From: Novosphingobium percolationis
GTDB lineage: Bacteria > Pseudomonadota > Alphaproteobacteria > Sphingomonadales > Sphingomonadaceae
Reading direction: 5' to 3'
Assembly: GCF_020179425.1 (NCBI RefSeq)
Contig: NZ_JAILYM010000004.1
Location: 124,001-188,000, forward strand
DNA: 64,000 bases
Below are positions 46,212 to 55,958 of this stretch, one piece after another. The position numbers and the translations under genes were made by a program. The notes under the pieces are model-generated. The model was not told where the DNA came from and did not search any database. It saw nothing but the letters and a program-made list of their open reading frames with translations. Each line of letters begins with the position of its first letter. Positions within the stretch are counted from its first letter, which is position 1.

Positions 46212-47371
46212 TTCAGGGCCTCCTCCAGTGTCGACGCCAGCGCGTCGACATCGTCGGCCGTGGCGTTCAGCGTCAGCGAGATGCGCAGGCGGCTGGTGCC
46301 CTGCGGCACCGTCGGCGGGCGAATGCCGCGCACGTCGAATCCGGCCTTTTGCAACTTGTCGGCCACCGCCATCGTGCGCGCATCGTCGTGCAGGATCAGC
46401 GGCAGGATTTGCGATCCGCTCGGCAGAGCGCCCAGCGGGGCCAGCCGTGCCTCTGCGTGGCGCACCAGCGCGGACAGGCGGTCGCGGCGTTCCGGCTCAT
46501 CGGCCAGCATCCGGATCGCCTCGCGCACGGCGGCGCAGACCAGCGGCGACGGCGCGGTGGAAAAGATGAACGCCCGCCCCCGGTTGACGAGGAAATCGCG
46601 CACCACGCGCGGCCCCAGCACCAGCGCGCCTTCGCAGCCCAGCGCCTTGCCGCAGGTGCGCAGGATCACCGTGTCGGGACGGCCATCGAGGTGGCCCGCA
46701 ACCCCGCGCCCGTCGCGCCCGAACACGCCGGTGGCGTGGGCTTCGTCGATGAACATGATTGCATCGTGGCGCTGTGCCACTTCAGCAAAGGCATCGACGG
46801 GCGCAATGTCGCCATCCATCGAATAGAGCGTTTCGAACGCCAGCCAGATCCGCCCGGTATTGCCGCGCGCGCGCCATTCGCGCGCCGCATCCTCGAAGGC
46901 TTGCGGATCGTTGTGCGCTGCGGACACCGCCGTCGCGCGCGTCAGCCGCAAGCCTTCGTGCATCGAGGCGTGGACCAGCTCATCATGAATGATCAGGTCG
47001 CCACGCTGCGGCAGGGTAGAAAGCAGCGCGGCATTGGCGGCATAACCCGCCGAAAAGAAAAGCGCCGATTCGCTGCCGAAGAAGGCGGCGGCTTCTGCCT
47101 CCAGCACTTCGTGCTCGGGATCGTTGCCGCGCAACAGCCGTGATCCGCCCGAGCCCAGCGGCACCCCGCGCGCGATCGCATCGCGCACCGCCTGCGCCAG
47201 ACGCGCCGAAGACGACATCGCCAGGTAGTCGTTGGAGGCAAAGTCGATACCCCGGCGGGGGGTGAGCGCGCGCAAGCGCGCGCGTTCGCCCAGCGCCGCC
47301 AGATCGGCCTTGTGCACCTGCCACAGGCCGGAGGCGGAAAGCGTCACCGCCCCTGCCTCCACCGCGCTCAC
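46208..47371 (-). CDS. bioF: 8-amino-7-oxononanoate synthase
   Basis: 387 residues from the GTG at 47371, chosen because it overlaps the bioB stop as GTGA in the same style as bioF/bioD; a GTG at 47347 with a GGAGG site is the alternative. Much of the open frame upstream is the shadow of bioB. PLP-dependent alpha-oxoamine synthase motifs: [58 protein letters not shown] and the PLP lysine in [16 protein letters not shown]. It condenses pimeloyl-thioester and alanine. Standard length. Confidence 0.95.
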   Translation of the reverse strand: MSAVEAGAVTLSASGLWQVHKADLAALGERARLRALTPRRGIDFASNDYLAMSSSARLAQAVRDAIARGVPLGSGGSRLLRGNDPEHEVLEAEAAAFFGSESALFFSAGYAANAALLSTLPQRGDLIIHDELVHASMHEGLRLTRATAVSAAHNDPQAFEDAAREWRARGNTGRIWLAFETLYSMDGDIAPVDAFAEVAQRHDAIMFIDEAHATGVFGRDGRGVAGHLDGRPDTVILRTCGKALGCEGALVLGPRVVRDFLVNRGRAFIFSTAPSPLVCAAVREAIRMLADEPERRDRLSALVRHAEARLAPLGALPSGSQILPLILHDDARTMAVADKLQKAGFDVRGIRPPTVPQGTSRLRISLTLNATADDVDALASTLEEALK

Positions 47372-48447
47372 GCCGCGCACCCGCCGGAGCAACCGCCGAC
47401 CGCCTTCATCGCGCGCAGCGGCTCCTCGCCTTCCATCGGCTTGAGGCCAAGGCGCGCGAACATCGCGGCGTCGGCATCGTCGCCCGCGTTGGCGGCGGTC
47501 AGCAGCTTGTCGCCGGTGAAGATCGAATTGGCCCCGGCCATGAAGCACAGCGCCTGCGTCGCCTCGCTCATGCTCTCGCGGCCAGCCGAAAGGCGCACCA
47601 TCGACAGCGGCATGGTGATGCGGGCGACCGCGACGGTGCGCACGAACTCGATGTCGTCGATCTTGGCGAGCGGCGTGTCGGCCAGCATATCGCCCAGCAC
47701 GGTGCCCTTGATCGGCACCAGCGCGTTGACCGGCACGCTTTCGGGGTGATGCTCCAGCGTCGCCAGCGCGTGGACGAACCCGACACGGTCAGCGCGGGTC
47801 TCACCCATGCCGACGATGCCACCCGAGCAGACGTTGATCCCGGCGCCGCGCACGTTGTCGAGCGTCTTGAGGCGGTCGGCGAAGCTGCGCGTGGTGATCA
47901 CCTCGCCATAGCGTTCGGGCGACGTGTCGATGTTGTGGTTGTAGTAATCGAGGCCCGCCTCGGCGAGCTGCGCAGCCTGCGCCTCGTCCAGCATGCCCAG
48001 CGTCATGCAGGTTTCCATGCCCATCTGGCGCACGCCCTTCACCATCTCGATGATCGCGGGCATGTCGCGCGCCTTGGGGTTGCGCCAGGCGGCGCCCATG
48101 CAGAAGCGCTTGGAGCCGGCATCGCGCGCCTGCGCGGCGGACTGGAGCACGGCCTGCACTTCCATGAGCTTGGTCGCTTCGACGCCACTGTCTGCCTTCA
48201 CCGACTGCGAGCAGTAGCCGCAATCTTCGGGGCAGCCGCCGGTCTTGATCGACAGCAGCGTGCACAACTGCACTTCCCCCGCGCGGTGGTGCGTGCGATG
48301 AACCTCGGCCGCGCGGAACACCAGCTCGGTGAACGGCAGGTCGAACAGCGCGGCGATCTCCTCGCGGCTCCAGTCGTTGCGAACAGCCTTGGCGGCAGGG
48401 GCCTGCACGGGCGCTTCCGGAGCGGAAAGCGTGGCGGTGTCGGACAT
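47368..48447 (-). CDS. bioB: biotin synthase
   Basis: 359 residues from the ATG at 48447, whose AGGGAG ribosome site lies six bases upstream; another ATG at 48453 abuts that site directly. Radical SAM motif CPEDCGYC lies within [14 protein letters not shown], followed by [23 protein letters not shown] and [12 protein letters not shown] with the conserved 2Fe-2S ligands. It inserts sulfur into dethiobiotin. It is the first gene of the bioBFDA operon. The C-terminus ends in a cysteine-bearing [10 protein letters not shown] tail. No BioR-type palindrome could be seen in the 203-bp divergent region upstream. Confidence 0.97.
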   Translation of the reverse strand: MSDTATLSAPEAPVQAPAAKAVRNDWSREEIAALFDLPFTELVFRAAEVHRTHHRAGEVQLCTLLSIKTGGCPEDCGYCSQSVKADSGVEATKLMEVQAVLQSAAQARDAGSKRFCMGAAWRNPKARDMPAIIEMVKGVRQMGMETCMTLGMLDEAQAAQLAEAGLDYYNHNIDTSPERYGEVITTRSFADRLKTLDNVRGAGINVCSGGIVGMGETRADRVGFVHALATLEHHPESVPVNALVPIKGTVLGDMLADTPLAKIDDIEFVRTVAVARITMPLSMVRLSAGRESMSEATQALCFMAGANSIFTGDKLLTAANAGDDADAAMFARLGLKPMEGEEPLRAMKAVGGCSGGCAA

Positions 48448-48650
48448 TGTCATCTCCCTGCAATCAGCGATTCATCGCGCCCTTAATGCAAAAGGCTCCG
48501 TCATGCTTGTGGAAAAACGTTTCCCGGGCGAGCGACGGATTTCCGCCCGCTCTTGCGGCGTTTACGGGTATGGAAGGGTTCGCGTGGCATGAGCGCGTCC
48601 GACCTCGGCGCACATGGCCGACCTGCAAGCGGAAGCGGAACGAAGACCTC

Positions 48651-49937
48651 GTGAACAACCCTGTCGAATCCATCGGTGTCATCGGCCTCGGCTACGTCGG
48701 CCTGCCGCTCGCGGTCGCGTTCGCGCGGAAGTACCGCGTGGTCGGCTTCGACATCAGCGCCCACCGCATCGCCACGCTGAAGGCGGGGATCGACTACACC
48801 AACGAAATCACGGCAGCCGAACTCGCCGCCAGCCGCCTAGAAGTGACCGACGATCCGCAGGCGCTGGCCGATTGCCCGGTGATCATCGTCACCGTACCCA
48901 CCCCGGTCGATGAAAGCCGCCGCCCTGATTTCGGCGCGCTCGACGGTGCCTGCCGCACGGTCGGCAAGGTCATCCGCAAGGGCGCGATCGTGGTGTTCGA
49001 ATCGACCGTCTATCCAGGCGCGACCGAGGAAGTCTGCGCGCCGATCATCGAGCAGGTGTCTGGGCTGACAAGCGGCACCGACTTCACGCTCGGCTACAGC
49101 CCCGAACGCATCAATCCGGGCGACAAGGAACACCCCTTCGAAAAGATCGTGAAGGTCGTTTCGGGGCAGGACGAAGCCACGCTCGAAACGCTTGCCGCGC
49201 TCTACGGTTCGGTCGTGACGGCGGGCATCCACAAGGCCAGCTCGATCAAGGTGGCGGAAGCCTCGAAGGTGATCGAGAACACCCAGCGCGACATCAACAT
49301 CGCGCTGATGAACGAGATCTCGAAGATCTGCGACCTCGTCGGCATCCGCACCAGCGAAGTGCTGGCGGCGGCGGGCACCAAGTGGAACTTCTTGCGCTTC
49401 TATCCCGGCCTGGTCGGCGGGCACTGCATCGGCGTCGATCCCTACTACCTGACTGCCAAGGCTGAACAGCTCGGCTATCACCCGCAGGTGATCCTGGCGG
49501 GCCGCCGCATCAACGACGGCATGGGCAGCTACATCGCGCAGCGCACGGTCAAGATGATGGCCAGCACCGGGCGTCCGCTGGCGCAGGCGCGCGTCGGCAT
49601 CCTTGGCCTTACGTTCAAGGAAAACGTCCCCGACATCCGCAATTCCAAGGTTGAGGACATCATCCGCGAGCTGGCCGAATTCGGCATTACCCCGCTGATT
49701 CACGATCCACTGGCCGATCCGGCCGTCGCGGCGCGCGAATACGGCGTCACACTCTCGGCCTTCGAAGACCTGACCGATCTCGACGCGCTGATCTTCGCCG
49801 TGTCGCACCGCGAATTCGTCGGGCTGCCGATGGGGACGCTGGCGGGAATGGTCCGCGAAGGTGGCGTGCTGGTGGACGTCAAATCCGCGCTGCAGCCCGA
49901 TACGCTGCCCACGTCGGTACGCTACTGGAGCCTCTGA
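48651..49937 (+). CDS. UDP-sugar 6-dehydrogenase, TviB/WbpO type (UDP-GalNAcA or UDP-GlcNAcA forming)
   Basis: 428 residues from the GTG at 48651; the frame stays open upstream into the bioB promoter region but without homology. Rossmann motif GVIGLGYVGLPLAVAFARKY (about 9-28), VPTPVDESRRPDF, STVYPGATEEVC, GYSPERINPGDKEH and the catalytic LVGGHCIGVDPYYL. These are the features of the Vi-antigen/WbpO branch that oxidises UDP-HexNAc, distinct from WecC in the capsule operon. It may supply a uronic acid to LPS or capsule. It stands alone between the biotin operon and a terminator, with no sugar epimerase next to it. Confidence 0.88.
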   Translation: MNNPVESIGVIGLGYVGLPLAVAFARKYRVVGFDISAHRIATLKAGIDYTNEITAAELAASRLEVTDDPQALADCPVIIVTVPTPVDESRRPDFGALDGACRTVGKVIRKGAIVVFESTVYPGATEEVCAPIIEQVSGLTSGTDFTLGYSPERINPGDKEHPFEKIVKVVSGQDEATLETLAALYGSVVTAGIHKASSIKVAEASKVIENTQRDINIALMNEISKICDLVGIRTSEVLAAAGTKWNFLRFYPGLVGGHCIGVDPYYLTAKAEQLGYHPQVILAGRRINDGMGSYIAQRTVKMMASTGRPLAQARVGILGLTFKENVPDIRNSKVEDIIRELAEFGITPLIHDPLADPAVAAREYGVTLSAFEDLTDLDALIFAVSHREFVGLPMGTLAGMVREGGVLVDVKSALQPDTLPTSVRYWSL

Positions 49938-49944
49938 AACGCAC

Positions 49945-49980
49945 AAAAAAGAGGGCGCCAGCCTTTCGGCCGACGCCCTC
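49945..49980 (-). terminator. intrinsic terminator of the signalling operon
   Basis: On the minus strand a hairpin with stem GAGGGCG/CGCCCTC extended by an inner GCC/GGC pair (49951-49980) is followed directly by TTTTTT (49950-49945), 29 bases after the HWE-kinase stop. It is a good Rho-independent terminator. Read on the plus strand the same hairpin may also end the UDP-sugar dehydrogenase transcript. Confidence 0.85.
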
Positions 49981-50009
49981 ACCAGGTCATCATGCGCTCA
50001 CGTGCCCCA

Positions 50010-51833
50010 TCAACGCGGCACGGCGACATTTGATCCCGTGCGCCGCACGTTTCCGGCTTCCAGCAATTGCCCTACCACCGTCAGCAGTTGCGCCGCGGCG
50101 AAAGGCTTGCCCACCACCGGGCGGTCGGCAAAGGCGGGGGGCAGGTTCTCCCGCCCATAGCCGCTGACGAAGGCGAACGGCACGCCCGCCTGGTCGAACG
50201 CGGTCGCCACTTCGTCAACCCGCTCGCCGTGGAGATTGCCGTCGAGCAGGGCAATGTCCGGCCCGCCGCGCCCGATCTCCGCCAGCGCCTCGGCGCACGT
50301 GGTCGCAGGGCCCAGCGGCACGGCACCGGCATCCTCCAGCAACATCTCCAGTTCCATCGCTACCAGCGGCTCGTCTTCCACGATCAGCACCCGCCGCCCG
50401 GCCAGCGAACGTGTCGGGCCCTGCGCCACCTGCCGTGCTGCCGAAGCGGGCGGCACCGCACACGAAGCGCCCTGCCCCAGCGGGATGCGCAGCGTCCAGC
50501 ACAGGCCTTCGGGCCGGAATTCGGGATGCGCCTTTCCGCCCAGGCTCGATTCGATCAGTCGCGTGCCAAAGCCGGACCGCTCGGGCGCGCGCACCGGCGG
50601 GCCCCCGCTTTCGCGCCAGCCCAGCACCAGTATATCGCCCTCCAGGTGCCAATCCACGTCCACGCGCCCGGTTCCGTTCGACAGCGCCCCGTACTTGATC
50701 GCATTGGTGACCAGCTCGTGGAACACCAGCGCCAGCCGCAACGCCGGTTCAGGGGCAAGCTGCGCCTCCGGCCCGCTGGCAGACAGCCGCTCGGCCGGGA
50801 CTGTGCCCAGCGCCAGTTGTTCGCCGATCAGCTGGCCCACGCTCGCGCCCTCCCACGTTGCCGCGCTCAACAGCGAGTGCGCCCGCGCCAATGCCTGCAA
50901 CCGCCCGGTGAAGGTGCTCAGGAAATCGGCGGGCGAGGCGGCATGGCGCACGCTCTGGGTCGCGATTGCCTGCACCGTCGCCAGCGAGTTCTTCACCCGG
51001 TGGTTCAACTCGCCCACCAGCAGCGCCTGCGTTTCCTCGGCGCGACGGCGCTCGGTCACGTCGAGCACCTGCAGGGCCAGCGTCCCCCGCCCGTCGGCCT
51101 CGGGCAGCGACGAACAGTACCATTCGCCATCGATCGCGGAACCATCGGCGCGCACCAGCCCGTGATGCAGCGTCTCGCTCGCCTCGCCCCGGTCGAGCAA
51201 TGCCTGCATCGCGCCGATGAAGCAGGCGCGGCCATCCTCGGGCAGCCAGGGAACTTGCGACAGATGCACGCCGAGCACCGCATCGCGCGAAAATCCGGTC
51301 ATCCGCTCGGTCGATCGCGTCCAGGTGATGACGCGCAGGTCGGCGTCGATCTCGATGATCGCCAGTGGCGAATTGTCGCTGTGCGCGCGCAGGCGGGACA
51401 GCACCAGCCCCAGTTCGTCGCGCTGGCGCGCAAGTTCCAGCCGCTGCCGCGCCAGCTGCGCAAACACCGCCACCTTGCCCGAAAGCACCTGCGGATCGAC
51501 GGGCTTGAGCAGATAGTCGACCGCACCTGCCTCGAACCCGCGAAAGCGGCGCTGTTCATCGGTGGCGAGCGCGGTCAGGAAGATGATCGGCACCCCGCGC
51601 GTGCGCTCTATCCCGCGCATCAGTTCGGCCAGTTCGAAACCATCCATGCCCGGCATCATCACGTCGAGCAGGGCCAGTGCGAAGTCCTGCTTGAGCAGCA
51701 GTTCCAGCGCCTCGAACCCGCTGCGCGCCCTGACCACCTCGATCCCGTCCTGCCCCAGCAGGGCTTCCATCGCGCGCAGGTTTTCCTCGACATCGTCGAC
51801 CACCAGCACGCGCACCGTGTCAATCGGTCCCAT
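50010..51833 (-). CDS. HWE-family sensor histidine kinase with receiver domains at both ends
   Basis: 607 residues from the ATG at 51833 (AAGGAGG six bases upstream), overlapping the CheR-like gene by 14 bases. Domain order: receiver (about 8-125, phospho-acceptor in ALLDVMMPGMDG), a short helix, PAS (about 150-270), HWE kinase with phospho-accepting H278 in LNHRVKNSLATVQ, FHELVTNAIKYGALS as N box, the WRE of LGWRESGGPPV that names the HWE class, and a C-terminal receiver (about 480-600, LLDGNLHGE). It lacks a membrane segment. The arrangement suggests a relay: input from the large kinase upstream, PAS sensing, and output via its own C-terminal receiver or a separate one. Confidence 0.9.
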   Translation of the reverse strand: MGPIDTVRVLVVDDVEENLRAMEALLGQDGIEVVRARSGFEALELLLKQDFALALLDVMMPGMDGFELAELMRGIERTRGVPIIFLTALATDEQRRFRGFEAGAVDYLLKPVDPQVLSGKVAVFAQLARQRLELARQRDELGLVLSRLRAHSDNSPLAIIEIDADLRVITWTRSTERMTGFSRDAVLGVHLSQVPWLPEDGRACFIGAMQALLDRGEASETLHHGLVRADGSAIDGEWYCSSLPEADGRGTLALQVLDVTERRRAEETQALLVGELNHRVKNSLATVQAIATQSVRHAASPADFLSTFTGRLQALARAHSLLSAATWEGASVGQLIGEQLALGTVPAERLSASGPEAQLAPEPALRLALVFHELVTNAIKYGALSNGTGRVDVDWHLEGDILVLGWRESGGPPVRAPERSGFGTRLIESSLGGKAHPEFRPEGLCWTLRIPLGQGASCAVPPASAARQVAQGPTRSLAGRRVLIVEDEPLVAMELEMLLEDAGAVPLGPATTCAEALAEIGRGGPDIALLDGNLHGERVDEVATAFDQAGVPFAFVSGYGRENLPPAFADRPVVGKPFAAAQLLTVVGQLLEAGNVRRTGSNVAVPR

Positions 51834-52701
51834 CGACGGCCTCCTTGATCGCGGTCGCATTGCGGCGATAGATCTTCTCGTCCGCCACGAAATCGCCGAA
51901 CAGGTCGGAATGGCGGGAAAAGCGCAAGGTCTCCTTGGCTCCCAACCCCAGGAAGCCGCCGCGCGTCAGGGAACGGGCGAACAGGCCCAGCGCGCGGTCC
52001 TGCAACTGCCTGTCGAAATAGATCAGCACATTGCGGCTCGAAACCAGCTGGACTTCGGAAAACACCGCATCACTGGCAAGATTGTGGTCGGCAAACACCG
52101 CGCGACGCCGCAGCGAAGGATCGAAGCGCGCCGCGCCGAAACCGGCGGTGTAGTAATCGGACAACGATCCCTTACCCCCGGACGCCCGATGGTTTCGCGT
52201 GAAGTCGGGAATCCGCTCCAGATCGTAGATCCCAGCCTTCGCCTTTTCGAGCGCGGCCGGGTTGATGTCGGTGCAATAGAAGATCGTCCGCTCCTCCAGC
52301 CCTTCCTCGCGAAACAGGATCGCCAGCGACCAGAACTCCTCGCCATTGGCACAGCCCGCGATCCACACCTTCAGCGAAGGCCAGGTGCGCAAGTGCGGCA
52401 CCACGTGTTCGCGCAGCGCCCGGAAATAGGCGGGATCGCGAAACATCTCGCTGACCTGGATGGTCAGGAAGCCCATCAGCGTGCCCGGCACCGCCGGATC
52501 GTGCAGCACCCGCTCCTGCAGCTGCGACAGTGTGGAACAGCCGAAATGCACCCGCGCCCGGTCCATCCGCCGCTTCAGCGAATCGCGCGAATAGTTGCGG
52601 AAATCGAACTGGTGCCGACGCCAGATCGCATCGAGCAACAAGTCCAGCTCGATGTCCTCGACCGGCTGGGGCGTAGCAAGCGCCGTCGCTTCGGGGCTCA
52701 T
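51820..52701 (-). CDS. CheR-type protein-glutamate methyltransferase
   Basis: 293 residues from the ATG overlapping the stop of the upstream kinase (ATGA). An N-terminal helical domain (DLLLDAIWRRHQFDFRNYSRDSLKRRM) is followed by the SAM-binding domain: VWIAGCANGEEFWSLAILF (about 118-136), FYCTDINPAALEKAKAGIY and VQLVSSRNVLIYFDRQLQ. The family methylates glutamates of chemoreceptors. There is no CheB or CheA nearby, and it sits between two sensor kinases, so it may act in a chemosensory-like branch or as a standalone modifier. It lacks the C-terminal TPR seen in some CheR proteins. Confidence 0.9.
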   Translation of the reverse strand: MSPEATALATPQPVEDIELDLLLDAIWRRHQFDFRNYSRDSLKRRMDRARVHFGCSTLSQLQERVLHDPAVPGTLMGFLTIQVSEMFRDPAYFRALREHVVPHLRTWPSLKVWIAGCANGEEFWSLAILFREEGLEERTIFYCTDINPAALEKAKAGIYDLERIPDFTRNHRASGGKGSLSDYYTAGFGAARFDPSLRRRAVFADHNLASDAVFSEVQLVSSRNVLIYFDRQLQDRALGLFARSLTRGGFLGLGAKETLRFSRHSDLFGDFVADEKIYRRNATAIKEAVDGTD

Positions 52702-55700
52702 CGCGGCATCCACACGCGCACCAGCGACAGCAGCTTGTCCACGTCGAGCGGCTTGGCGAGATAGTCGTTCGCCCCGGCATCGAGGCATTCCTGCTGGTCG
52801 CGCGCCATCGCCTTGGCGGTCAGCGCGATCACCGGCAGGTCGCGCCAGACCCCCTGCTTGCGGATCTCGCGCGTGGCGGTCAGGCCGTCCATCTCGGGCA
52901 TCATCACGTCCATAAGCACCAGGTCGATCGGCAGCGCCTCACCCCTGGCCGCCTTGTCCAGCTCAGCCAGCGCCTCCAGCCCGTTGCGCGCGATGCGCAC
53001 CCGCGCGCCATGCGGCTCCAGCACGCTGGTCAGGGCATAGACGTTGCGGATGTCGTCCTCGACGATCAGGATCTGCCGCCCTTCCAGCGCCGCATCACGG
53101 GTCAGCGCCTTGGCCAATAGCTGCCGCTGCGGCTCGGGCAGGTCGGCCACCACCTGATGCAGGAACAGCGTCACTTCATCGAGCAGCCGCTCGGGGCTCT
53201 TGGCACCCTTGACGATGATCGACTTGGAATAGCGCCGCAGCCGCAGCTCTTCCTCGGCCGACAAATCGCGCCCGGTATAGACGATCACCGGCGGAAATCC
53301 GACGCTCTCGTCGGTTGAAAGCTTCTCCAGCAGGTCGAGCCCCGGCATGTCCGGCAGGTTGAGGTCGAGCACCATGCAGTCGAAGGTTTCCGCCCCCAGC
53401 CGCTCGAGACAGGCCGCCGCACTGTGCGCCTCGACCGTCTCCACCTCGCGCGAGGCGAGGAGGTAGCGCACGCTTTCGGCTTGCGCCACGTCGTCCTCGA
53501 CCACCAGCACGCGGCGCAGGCGCTGCTCCATGCGCGCTTCCAGCCCTTCGAGCATGCCGACCAGCGCCTCGCGCCGCACGGGCTTGAGCAGGTAGCCGAC
53601 CGCCCCGTTCGACAGGGCCGCCAGCGTATCGTCGTCGACCGAGACGACGTGCACCGGAATATGCCGCGTGCGCGCATCGCGCTTGATCCGGTCGAGCACC
53701 GACAGCCCGGTATGGTCGGGCAGGTTCATGTCGAGGATAACCGCGTGCGGCACGTATTGCCGCGCCATCAGCGCGCCTTCGTCCGCTGTCCCTGCAATCA
53801 GGCACTGGAAGCCCATCTCGTGCGCCAGATCCCGCAGGATGCTTGCGAACACCGGATCGTCCTCGACCACCAGGATCACCCGCGCATCGCCGGAAAGATC
53901 CTCGCGATCATCGGCGGTTGCAGGATGCAGCTTCGGCCTGGGCGCGGGCGCGCTCGGGGGCGCCGCCGCGCGCGCTACGGGCGGCGGCGGCGGCAACACC
54001 GCTGCAGGCTCGTAGGCGTCGGGCAGGTCGAGCGTGAAGGTGCTGCCCACCCCCGGCGTCGAATCGAGCGCGATGCCGCCTCCCAGCAGCCGCGCCAATT
54101 CGCGCGAGATCGACAGGCCAAGGCCGGTGCCGCCGTACTTGCGGCTGATCGTGCCGTCGGCCTGCCGGAACGCCTCGAAGATCGCGTCCTGCTGCTCGGC
54201 CGGGATGCCGGGGCCGGTGTCGCGCACCGCAAAGGCGAGGCGATGGCTGTCCTGCCGCCGCACTTCCAGCGCCACTTCGCCGTTGTCGGTGAACTTGATC
54301 GCATTCGACAGGAAGTTCTTGAGCACCTGCTCCAGCCGCTGCGGATCGGTCTCGATCTCATGCGGCGCGCTTGCGTCGATCGCGGTCCGCAAGGTCAGCC
54401 CCTTGGTTTCGGCAGAGGCGCGGAAGCCTTGCGCGATCTTCTCCACCAGCGGAGCCAGCCGCACCCGGCGCGGTTGCAGGTCGAGCTTGCCCGCCTCGAT
54501 CTTCGAGATATCGAGAATGTCGTTGATCAGCGTCAGCAGGTCGTTGCCCGATGTCTCGATCGTGCGGGCAAACCGCACCTGCTCCTCGTTCAGATTGCCG
54601 CCGCGATTGTCACCCAGCAATCGCGCCATGATCAGCAGGGAATTGAGCGGAGTGCGCAATTCGTGGCTCATGTTGGCCAGGAACTCGCTCTTGTAGCGGC
54701 TGGCCAGTTCCAGCTCGCCCGCCTGCGCCTTGAGCGAAGCCTGCGCCCGCGCCAGCTCGTCGCGCTGCGCCTCCAGCGAACGGGTCTGTTCCTCCAGCTG
54801 GACGTTGCTGCGCTCCAGTTCCGCCTGCTGCTGCTCCATCTCCGCCTGCGCAGCCTGCAGCGCGCGCGCCTGCGCTTCCAGCTCGTCGTTGCCCGCGCGC
54901 AGTTCCTCGCTCTGCGCCTGTAGTTCCTCGGCCTGCTGCTGTGTCTCGCCCAGCAGCGCCTGCAACTGCGCACGATACTTCGCCGACCGGATGGCGAGGC
55001 CAAGCTGCCGCCGGATCATCTCGAGATAGGCCACCGGGTCCGTATGAAGCGCACCGCTCTCGCCGAGCAAAGCCAGTTCGATCACCGCGTTGACCGTATC
55101 GTCCACCTCGGTGATCCCGATCAGCAGGCGGGGCGGCACCGCCCGGCCCAGCGCCGAGCCGAACGTGAAATAGCCGGCCGGCAGGTTGTCGAGCACCAGC
55201 GTCCGCCGCTCGGCAACCGCGCGTGCTGCCAGACCTTCGCCCCGCGCCACACGCTCCGGCACGGCCTCGCCCGCGGGCACGCCAAGGGTCGCGCGGCGCG
55301 CGAAGCCTTCGCCATCACGGACATAAAGTGCACCCGCCTCGGCGCCGGTCCAGCCCGCGATGAAGGCCAGCGCCGCGTGGGCCAGGTCGTCCAGCCCCTG
55401 CTCACCGGCGATGGCGTTGGCGAGCCCCGCCTCGCCCTCGCGCAACCATTGCTGGGCCTGCGCCTCGTTGCGAAAGCGAATGAACAGCGCCCCGATCCCG
55501 GCCAGCGCGATCTCCACCACCGTCGCCAGCGAACGGTTGACGATCGCCACGGCGGGATCGATCCCGGTGGGCGCGAAATGGAAGCCGATGATGGTCAGCA
55601 CTGTCGCCACCATGGCCGAGGCAACCGGCACCCACGCCCGATCCGAAAGGAACGCGAGCACCGTCGGCACCAGGTAGATCACCCAGACGGCAGTTCCCAG

Positions 55701-55796
55701 CGGCAGCATCAGGTCTGCCGCAAATGTCGCCGCAAGCAGGACAGCCAGCGCCAGATGCAGCGTGTGGCGGGCGACGGCACGTCGCGTTTCAGACAT
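52698..55796 (-). CDS. large hybrid histidine kinase with GAF domain and three receivers
   Basis: 1032 residues from the ATG at 55796; the much longer open frame upstream is the antisense shadow of the next gene. Order: several hydrophobic helices (about 10-110), GAF (about 150-295), coiled coil (about 300-365), HisKA with H378 in NMSHELRTPLNSL, HATPase with NFLSNAIKF and GTGLGLSISREL, a Pro/Ala linker, then three receivers at about 640-755 (ILVVEDDPVF), 760-880 (VLVVEDDVAQ) and 905-1030 (ILIVEDDIRN, MDVMMPEMDG). The layout matches BarA/GacS-like or 'GAF sensor hybrid' kinases seen in alphaproteobacterial chemosensory-like operons. It is first in an operon with CheR and the HWE kinase. The signal is unknown. 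Confidence 0.92.
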   Translation of the reverse strand: MSETRRAVARHTLHLALAVLLAATFAADLMLPLGTAVWVIYLVPTVLAFLSDRAWVPVASAMVATVLTIIGFHFAPTGIDPAVAIVNRSLATVVEIALAGIGALFIRFRNEAQAQQWLREGEAGLANAIAGEQGLDDLAHAALAFIAGWTGAEAGALYVRDGEGFARRATLGVPAGEAVPERVARGEGLAARAVAERRTLVLDNLPAGYFTFGSALGRAVPPRLLIGITEVDDTVNAVIELALLGESGALHTDPVAYLEMIRRQLGLAIRSAKYRAQLQALLGETQQQAEELQAQSEELRAGNDELEAQARALQAAQAEMEQQQAELERSNVQLEEQTRSLEAQRDELARAQASLKAQAGELELASRYKSEFLANMSHELRTPLNSLLIMARLLGDNRGGNLNEEQVRFARTIETSGNDLLTLINDILDISKIEAGKLDLQPRRVRLAPLVEKIAQGFRASAETKGLTLRTAIDASAPHEIETDPQRLEQVLKNFLSNAIKFTDNGEVALEVRRQDSHRLAFAVRDTGPGIPAEQQDAIFEAFRQADGTISRKYGGTGLGLSISRELARLLGGGIALDSTPGVGSTFTLDLPDAYEPAAVLPPPPPVARAAAPPSAPAPRPKLHPATADDREDLSGDARVILVVEDDPVFASILRDLAHEMGFQCLIAGTADEGALMARQYVPHAVILDMNLPDHTGLSVLDRIKRDARTRHIPVHVVSVDDDTLAALSNGAVGYLLKPVRREALVGMLEGLEARMEQRLRRVLVVEDDVAQAESVRYLLASREVETVEAHSAAACLERLGAETFDCMVLDLNLPDMPGLDLLEKLSTDESVGFPPVIVYTGRDLSAEEELRLRRYSKSIIVKGAKSPERLLDEVTLFLHQVVADLPEPQRQLLAKALTRDAALEGRQILIVEDDIRNVYALTSVLEPHGARVRIARNGLEALAELDKAARGEALPIDLVLMDVMMPEMDGLTATREIRKQGVWRDLPVIALTAKAMARDQQECLDAGANDYLAKPLDVDKLLSLVRVWMPR

Positions 55797-55958
55797 CGGG
55801 ATACTCTGCGGGGATCGGACGATCGATCTCGATGCCCCCCGCGCGCACGTCGACCGTATTGCGCAAAGCAACGCGCCGTGGCCGGGGCGGTTCCCGAAGG
55901 TGATGGCAGAGCCTGCTGGCTTGCGATAGGATACCCGTTCCGTCCGACCGGAGGCTCC

